Shown: piece after piece, positions 31,203 through 33,132 of the stretch | Layout of the letters: each line of letters starts with the position of its first letter | How positions within the stretch are numbered: position 1 is the stretch's first letter | Assembly: GCA_024644655.1 (NCBI GenBank) | Contig: JAHEHJ010000018.1 | Span: 1-33,132 of the forward strand | Direction: 5' to 3' | Length of the DNA stretch: 33,132 bases | DNA from: Flavobacterium sp. | GTDB taxonomy: Bacteria; Bacteroidota; Bacteroidia; Flavobacteriales; Flavobacteriaceae | Notes under the pieces: generated by a model | Told to the model about the DNA's origin: nothing | The model's database searches: none | What the model saw: the letters and a program-made list of their open reading frames with translations, nothing else | Made by a program: the position numbers and the translations under genes

Positions 31203-32564
31203 TTAATCTAATTGGAACGAAGATAAGTGTTCTGGTTTTCTTTCTGGTAATTCAATAGTGTCAATTGTTTCATTTTCACGAATAATATGAACTTCTCCTT
31301 TCAAATCAATCAAGACTACCTTTGGTCTCATTTGGATAAACTGCATCCATTGGGTCATATTATAGGCACCTACACGATGAACCACCACGTGATCTCCTGC
31401 ATTTAGTAGCGGCAATGATATGTTGTCATTCACCACGTCTATATTCATACAAAGCGGACCATAACAAACGGTTTCTTCCGTATGGTGGGAGAAATATTGG
31501 GCAGGTGAGATTTTATGGTTGTACCAAAATGCCGTAAATAAGATGTTTACTCCAAAGTCAAATATAGTAGCTCTTCTTCCGTCGCTTAAATTTTTATTGG
31601 CTATAACAGAACCCAGTAAATACCCTGCATCATCAATTAATGCTCTTCCTGTTTCCAGTATAAGTAGGGGTAATTCCTCCCGTTTAAATCCAAAATTCAG
31701 GATTGTATTGGTAATGGCTTCTGCATAATCATCAAACGAAGGTATTACGTCTGCTCCTTGCAAATAAGAGCCTTTTAGCGTATTGGCAGATGCAAAACCA
31801 CCACCAAGATCGATGTATTTAATCAAATGGCCCCATTTGATTTTGGTATGATTCACTAAGTCACATAATTTCCAAGCTGCTATAGCATAGGCATTGGCAG
31901 ATAACATATAGGTACCAATATGACAGTGTAAACCTTCTAATACCATTTCTTCATGCGACATGATTTTGTTGATAGCATTCCAAGCCTGACCGTTTTCATA
32001 ATTGAATCCAAATCTATCCCACATTGGATAAATCCCGGTATCCATATTCATTCGAATGGCCACACGCGCTTTTTTATCTTTACCTTCAAGCAAATCAGCA
32101 AGCATGTATAATTCGTCAAAATGGTCAATATGAATTAAGGAATTGTTTTCCACAGCTGTCAGCAAATCGTCTTTGGATTTCTCTGGACCATTAAAAATGA
32201 TTTTATCACCAGGAACCCCATTTCGCAAGGCTTTATTGTATTCAAAGATGGAAACGACTTCTGCCCATGATCCTTCTTGATGGAATACATTACACACCGC
32301 ATTGATGTAATTGGTTTTGTAACTCCAGGCAAATTGTACTTTTGGATAGCGCGTTTTAAAAGCACGCATCGCATTTTTATAAGTAGAGCGAATGGTTTTT
32401 TCACTAATTACAAATAGAGGAGAGCCATAGTCTTGAATCAATCCCTTTACAGAAACACCATCAATTTGGTCTACAGGTCCGTATTCAGTTCGTGTTCCAA
32501 ATTTGTTCATGCTCCCGGTATTCAACTGTTGGATAAACGGGCGTTCGTATGTTTTTTTTGACAT
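31203..32564 (-). CDS. Fold-type III PLP-dependent amino acid decarboxylase
   Basis: A 453-residue member of the diaminopimelate/ornithine decarboxylase family. Lys83 in SYKTN is the predicted PLP lysine. Further motifs are HCHIGT (213-218), the phosphate loop GGGF (254-257), ETGR (304-307, usually EPGR) and CYGPLC followed by Asp376, in which Cys372 completes the partner active site of the dimer. The C-terminal tail is extended. Its context with an ATP-grasp ligase and not lysine genes argues for a pathway-specific decarboxylase rather than LysA. The substrate is unknown. The ATP-grasp gene ends 11 bp upstream. Confidence 0.87.
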   Translation of the reverse strand: MSKKTYERPFIQQLNTGSMNKFGTRTEYGPVDQIDGVSVKGLIQDYGSPLFVISEKTIRSTYKNAMRAFKTRYPKVQFAWSYKTNYINAVCNVFHQEGSWAEVVSIFEYNKALRNGVPGDKIIFNGPEKSKDDLLTAVENNSLIHIDHFDELYMLADLLEGKDKKARVAIRMNMDTGIYPMWDRFGFNYENGQAWNAINKIMSHEEMVLEGLHCHIGTYMLSANAYAIAAWKLCDLVNHTKIKWGHLIKYIDLGGGFASANTLKGSYLQGADVIPSFDDYAEAITNTILNFGFKREELPLLILETGRALIDDAGYLLGSVIANKNLSDGRRATIFDFGVNILFTAFWYNHKISPAQYFSHHTEETVCYGPLCMNIDVVNDNISLPLLNAGDHVVVHRVGAYNMTQWMQFIQMRPKVVLIDLKGEVHIIRENETIDTIELPERKPEHLSSFQLD

Positions 32565-32575
32565 GTTTTTAGTGT

Positions 32576-33132
32576 TTAAAATTCTCCTAATGTGCTTATT
32601 TTTTCAAAATCCTTCATGGAGACAATTAAGTCTTGTGAATATCGGATGAACAATTTCCCCGATTCGTATTTTTTTTGAATTTCGGTGGGTTGGTCTAAGG
32701 CAATATTCAATAATGATTCGGGATGGTTTTGTCCACATCCTTTTGCCAAATAGACCCATGCTGGAAATCTTGGATTCATTTCGAGCAAGTAGTATATGCC
32801 TTCTTTACTTTTTATGAATTCCAATTCACAGCCCCCTTTCCATTTGGATTTTGAAATAACGGAATGTGCGATTTCTATGAGCGTATCATCTTCTAATGAA
32901 ACTCCTGCCCAAGCTTTTCCTTTATCGGTAATGTATAATTTACGCATCGGAACTGCTCCAATACAGTTTCCCTTGCCATCGCCTATAGCTGTTATATTAA
33001 CTTCGTTTCCTGTAACAAATTGTTGGATGATAATGGGTAATCCCCATTTGGCACTTATTTTATGAAAGTAATTCATGGCCTGCTCAGGAGTGGCCGCAAT
33101 AGAAGCATCATAAAATTTGCCTTTTACTACTA
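32576..33132 (-). CDS. ATP-grasp ligase (partial, cut by right edge)
   Basis: The frame is open to the right edge, so the start and N-terminal part are outside the window; 185 residues are visible. They begin with VVKGKFYDAS, a strand and Lys that bind ATP in ATP-grasp enzymes, and end with the Mg2+/ATP motif CELEFIKS ... YYLLEMNPRFPAW (Glu and Asn ligands). This resembles the carbamoyl-phosphate synthase-like ATP-grasp group that forms amide or peptide bonds between small carboxylates and amines. The Met at 33076 is an internal codon, not the start. Role inferred: ligase for the product of the adjacent decarboxylase pathway. Confidence 0.85.
   Translation of the reverse strand, partial: VVKGKFYDASIAATPEQAMNYFHKISAKWGLPIIIQQFVTGNEVNITAIGDGKGNCIGAVPMRKLYITDKGKAWAGVSLEDDTLIEIAHSVISKSKWKGGCELEFIKSKEGIYYLLEMNPRFPAWVYLAKGCGQNHPESLLNIALDQPTEIQKKYESGKLFIRYSQDLIVSMKDFEKISTLGEF

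Overview
The window looks like a chromosomal segment of a Flavobacterium-like member of the Bacteroidota (Flavobacteriaceae). The evidence is low-GC DNA, promoters of the TTTG-N19-TAnnTTTG type (very clear before the tRNA-His gene and before crtI), a type IX secretion C-terminal domain, DUF3667 and DUF4252 proteins, a bacillithiol deacetylase and a zeaxanthin-type carotenoid operon. No insertion sequence, integrase, CRISPR array or phage gene was seen, so this reads as core or lineage-specific chromosome.

Layout. Positions 1-845 (minus) hold a lipoprotein cut by the left edge. Positions 1030-3273 (plus) carry menI-like and menF genes for menaquinone, then bshB1 for bacillithiol. A tRNA-His gene with its own promoter and terminator follows. 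Positions 3522-5508 (minus) hold an M28 peptidase lipoprotein and a DUF3667 membrane protein. Positions 5582-7497 (plus) hold a DUF1801 protein, a GNAT acetyltransferase and a KirBac potassium channel. Positions 7542-11022 (minus) pair a T9SS-secreted FG-GAP/UnbV protein with a diheme cytochrome lipoprotein. Positions 11129-12992 (minus) hold an acyl-CoA thioesterase and rmuC; 13077-14113 (plus) hold an RNA pseudouridine synthase and trmL.

Positions 14100-19338 are a vitamin B12 uptake locus. btuF-btuC-btuD-like genes run leftward, and a cobalamin riboswitch with a btuB-type TonB-dependent receptor runs rightward. Downstream of btuB lies an unexplained array of about eleven degenerate 10/11-bp repeats. 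After it come an S41 peptidase lipoprotein (minus) and an ECF sigma / membrane anti-sigma-like / DUF4252 / DUF4252 operon (plus), which has an ECF-type promoter candidate in front of it.

Positions 23164-26889 (minus) are a carotenoid locus: crtI-crtB-crtZ followed by a MerR regulator with an apparently complete adenosylcobalamin photoreceptor site (CarH/LitR type). The crtI promoter is covered by nested perfect inverted repeats that make a good operator candidate. B12 import and a B12-dependent light switch for pigment genes therefore lie within about 10 kb of each other.

Positions 27097-33132 (minus) are a tight five-gene operon: an ATP-grasp ligase (cut by the right edge), a fold-type III PLP decarboxylase, a urea-transporter-like membrane domain fused to an M23 peptidase, an outer-membrane barrel with N-terminal TPRs, and a periplasmic TPR protein. 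It ends in a strong terminator. The set suggests synthesis of an amino-acid-derived small molecule coupled to an envelope-spanning apparatus, and it is the best candidate here for an uncharacterised system.
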